Part shown: positions 6,862 through 8,035 of the stretch, piece by piece | How positions within the stretch are numbered: position 1 is the stretch's first letter | How the letters are laid out: every line of letters starts with the position of its first letter | Source of the DNA: Leptofilum sp050292445 | Lineage (GTDB): Bacteria; Chloroflexota; Anaerolineae; Promineifilales; Promineifilaceae | Reading direction: 5' to 3' | Assembly (NCBI GenBank): GCA_050292445.1 | Contig: JBNKLQ010000271.1 | Location: forward strand, 1 to 8,035 | Length of the DNA: 8,035 bases | Notes under the pieces: generated by a model | What the model was told of the DNA's origin: nothing | Database searches by the model: none | What the model saw: the letters and a program-made list of their open reading frames with translations, nothing else | Translations under genes and position numbers: made by a program

Positions 6862-7385
6862 CATATCTTTTGTAAAAGCTGTTGGCATTGCGCTGCTGTC
6901 AGATGTACCAACGCACCGCCGGTGAAGCGAGGGTCTTCAGTCACTTCACGCAAGGCAAAGGCGGGCTGGGGAATCTGCATCAGGCTGTCCATATCTAGCT
7001 GTTCAATTTCGGCCAGCACCAGCCCGGTAAGTGGGCCGTTGAACTGATCGATGCTGAATTGAAAACGGCCGTCCACCAACTTGTACCGCTTCTTCACCAA
7101 AATTTGGGCAGGCAAGGTTTCTAGCAGTGCGTAGCTGGCTTCATCCAGGTAAAAATTAGTGATGGTGGTGGCGTAAGCGGTTTGATCGGCTGCCTGGTAT
7201 TTTTGCGTCAGCTTACGGGCGGTGACTTGCTTGGTGGCATCGGTCATCCGACGCAGGCGCAATGGCGTTCCGGTGATGTAGCGATCTTCAATGAGCTGAT
7301 AATCCTGGCTGTTTTGCAATGCATCCGGCAGCGCGGCCAAAAGCCAGCGCCGTTCCCGTTCAATCTGTGCGTATTTGTGGGCCAT
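6852..7385 (-). CDS. CYTH-domain (triphosphate tunnel) protein
   Basis: The 177-residue protein matches the CYTH/triphosphate-tunnel metalloenzyme fold, whose members hydrolyse inorganic triphosphate or thiamine triphosphate, or make cAMP, inside an eight-stranded tunnel. The N-terminal signature is E9-R-E11-R-R13, the ExExK motif with Arg in place of Lys. Further basic tunnel residues come from 'LRLRRM' (42-47), 'ARKLTQK' (56-62) and 'KKRYKL' (98-103). Acidic metal-ligand candidates are D113 ('FSIDQF') and E126/E128 ('LAEIEQL'). Size and motif order fit a single-domain CYTH protein without the CHAD domain often fused to it. No clear Shine-Dalgarno precedes the ATG at 7385. The gene lies 53 nt after the acetyltransferase gene on the same strand and may be co-transcribed with it. 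The exact substrate cannot be assigned; triphosphatase is the default guess. ACGGCCGT at 7065 encodes D-G-R. Confidence 0.82.
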   Translation of the reverse strand: MAHKYAQIERERRWLLAALPDALQNSQDYQLIEDRYITGTPLRLRRMTDATKQVTARKLTQKYQAADQTAYATTITNFYLDEASYALLETLPAQILVKKRYKLVDGRFQFSIDQFNGPLTGLVLAEIEQLDMDSLMQIPQPAFALREVTEDPRFTGGALVHLTAAQCQQLLQKIWSN

Positions 7386-7413
7386 TTAGCAAGTCCAAGA
7401 ATTTTGTGGAGAC

Positions 7414-7430
7414 CAGGACTGGCAGTCCTG
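7414..7430 (-). repeat. Small inverted repeat between the acetyltransferase and CYTH genes
   Basis: CAGGACT and AGTCCTG form a 7-bp perfect stem around a GGC loop, 8 nt past the acetyltransferase stop on the minus strand. No minus-strand U-tract follows; the plus strand reads on into ATTGTTTTCT, which is T-rich but has no plus-strand gene to terminate. It may be an intercistronic RNA hairpin that attenuates or protects the upstream message. Confidence 0.4.
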
Positions 7431-7438
7431 ATTGTTTT

Positions 7439-7963
7439 CTAAACACCGTTGAACAGCGGATGATAATAAACCGTGCCGCGCTTGTTTTGTAGCGCACAGG
7501 GCACCAGTTCGGCAACCATAAATGCCTCGTCTGGTACGTTGAACTCACAGCGCAGACCAAGCGGGGCAGATGGCGTAAAGCCAAAGCGAGGATAATAATT
7601 TGGGTGGCCAAGGACAAAGGCCAAGTCGTATCCCGCGTCTAAACTAGCGGCCAGCCCGGCGCGGCACAATTCAGAACCAATGCCCTCATTTTGATGATTG
7701 GGGGAAACTGCGACAGGACCAAGTCCTACGGCCGTAAATTCCCCATCCTCATCTTTTACCGTCACTGGCGAAAATAAAATATGCCCGACCACCTCATCAT
7801 TCAGCCAGGCGATCAGCGAAATGGTTTCTACCTCGCTCTGCTGCAATTTTTGCACCAGTTCGGCTTCGGCTGGGCGCTCAAAGGCGGCAGCTTCGACTGC
7901 GAATACTTTGTCGGCGTCTACGGCCGTTTCTGGACGAATTTGTAGCGTCATGCCGGTAATCAT
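7439..7963 (-). CDS. GNAT-family N-acetyltransferase (YhbS-like)
   Basis: The 174-residue protein has the GNAT fold used for acetyl transfer from acetyl-CoA to an amine. Motif A is 'LGPVAVSPNHQNEGIGSEL' (81-99), with the pyrophosphate-binding Q91-N-E-G94-I-G96. The preceding strand 'GHILFSPVTV' (60-69) and the later 'HPNYYPRFGF' (120-129) are typical of the predicted acetyltransferase group that includes YhbS (COG3153, from memory). The start is uncertain: the ATG at 7963 gives MITGMTLQIRP, and the ATG at 7951 gives MTLQIRP, the more usual beginning for the family. Neither has a good Shine-Dalgarno. The substrate is unknown. Two ACGGCCGT copies encode T-A-V at residues 13-15 and 77-79. The protein is probably cytoplasmic. 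Confidence 0.88.
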   Translation of the reverse strand: MITGMTLQIRPETAVDADKVFAVEAAAFERPAEAELVQKLQQSEVETISLIAWLNDEVVGHILFSPVTVKDEDGEFTAVGLGPVAVSPNHQNEGIGSELCRAGLAASLDAGYDLAFVLGHPNYYPRFGFTPSAPLGLRCEFNVPDEAFMVAELVPCALQNKRGTVYYHPLFNGV

Positions 7964-7992
7964 ACTGGATTAAAGGGAGGCAAACCAGTGGA

Positions 7993-8034
7993 TCATGCCT
8001 CGCCAAGTAGCTGCACAATCAGCTCCCGCTGTCG
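7993..8034 (-). CDS. Possible C-terminal end of another minus-strand gene (edge fragment)
   Basis: One minus frame reads RQRELIVQLLGEA then TGA (7995-7993), 30 nt before the acetyltransferase ATG at 7963. The amphipathic sequence and the match to the strand of its neighbours make it the best reading of this edge. With only 13 codons it cannot be identified. Competing readings exist: another minus frame ends at 7970, and the plus strand has AAGGGAGG (7973-7980) seven nt before a GTG at 7988. Confidence 0.3.
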   Translation of the reverse strand, partial: RQRELIVQLLGEA

Positions 8035-8035
8035 T

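Larger units (their letters stand above)
1296..7927. repeat. Dispersed palindromic octamer ACGGCCGT (13 exact copies)
   Basis: Exact copies start at 1296, 2611, 2646, 3140, 3269, 4192, 4673, 4778, 4901, 5706, 7065, 7728 and 7920. One-base variants occur at 287 (ACGGCCGC), 690 and 2458 (TCGGCCGT), and 4397 and 5927 (GCGGCCGT). The 5' flanking base on the plus strand is A or T in all 13 copies. Several extend to GGGAACGGCCGTTCC-like longer palindromes (1296, 4673). Within genes it reads as T-A-V seven times, (N/D)-G-R three times and R-P-Y twice, and one copy is intergenic. Use of all codon phases argues that the DNA, not the peptide, is favoured. Confidence 0.9.

Noticed and set aside
7973..8035. 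Plus-strand gene starting at GTG 7988 behind AAGGGAGG, or at ATG 7995
   Set aside because: The Shine-Dalgarno match is good for the GTG, but the peptide is Ser/Cys-rich and unlike a protein start; for the ATG the spacing is too long. The minus-strand reading fits the neighbours better, though the edge leaves this open.
1..8035. CRISPR array, insertion sequence, tRNA or rRNA
   Set aside because: No regularly spaced direct repeats, transposase motifs, terminal repeats with target duplications, or tRNA cloverleaf/rRNA sequence were seen on either strand.

Overview
The window most likely comes from a Chloroflexota bacterium of the Anaerolineae/Ardenticatenia/Caldilineae type. The evidence is indirect. 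Base composition is moderately GC-rich (mid-50s % by eye), secreted proteins carry Thr/Pro-rich 'TPTP/PTNTP' linkers, one exported cytochrome ends in a 'YLPFIQR'-type tail that I associate with this phylum, and the palindrome ACGGCCGT recurs throughout. No marker gene settles the taxonomy.

Layout from left to right. Positions 1-1039 (minus) hold the 5' part of an exported c-type cytochrome with one visible CxxCH; it runs off the left edge. Positions 1227-3098 (minus) hold an exported pentaheme c-type cytochrome, followed by a 16-bp perfect hairpin. A 92-bp divergent region with a palindromic -10 box (ATTATAAT) separates it from 3191-5014 (plus), a secreted clan GH-A glycoside-hydrolase-like protein with a Thr/Pro linker and C-terminal membrane anchor. 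A near-ideal bidirectional terminator (5042-5079) separates this gene from the convergent serA (5104-6687, minus), the long ACT-domain form of phosphoglycerate dehydrogenase with its own promoter. Further right on the minus strand are a CYTH/triphosphate-tunnel protein (6852-7385) and a GNAT acetyltransferase (7439-7963). A few codons at the right edge may be the end of another gene.

The left half is cell-surface biology: two exported haem proteins in tandem and an anchored carbohydrate-active protein divergent from them. The right half is cytoplasmic housekeeping: serine biosynthesis, a nucleotide/polyphosphate-type CYTH protein and an acetyltransferase. I see no mobile element, CRISPR array, tRNA, rRNA or defence system. 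No stretch over 300 bases lacks a gene.

The signal that gene annotation does not explain is the octamer ACGGCCGT, with 13 exact copies in 8 kb against about 0.2 expected by a hand estimate. It falls in all three codon phases and once between genes, like the cyanobacterial HIP1 palindrome. Secondary points are the symmetric divergent -10 box, hairpins built from short tandem units right at gene ends, and the C-terminal YLPFIQR tail.
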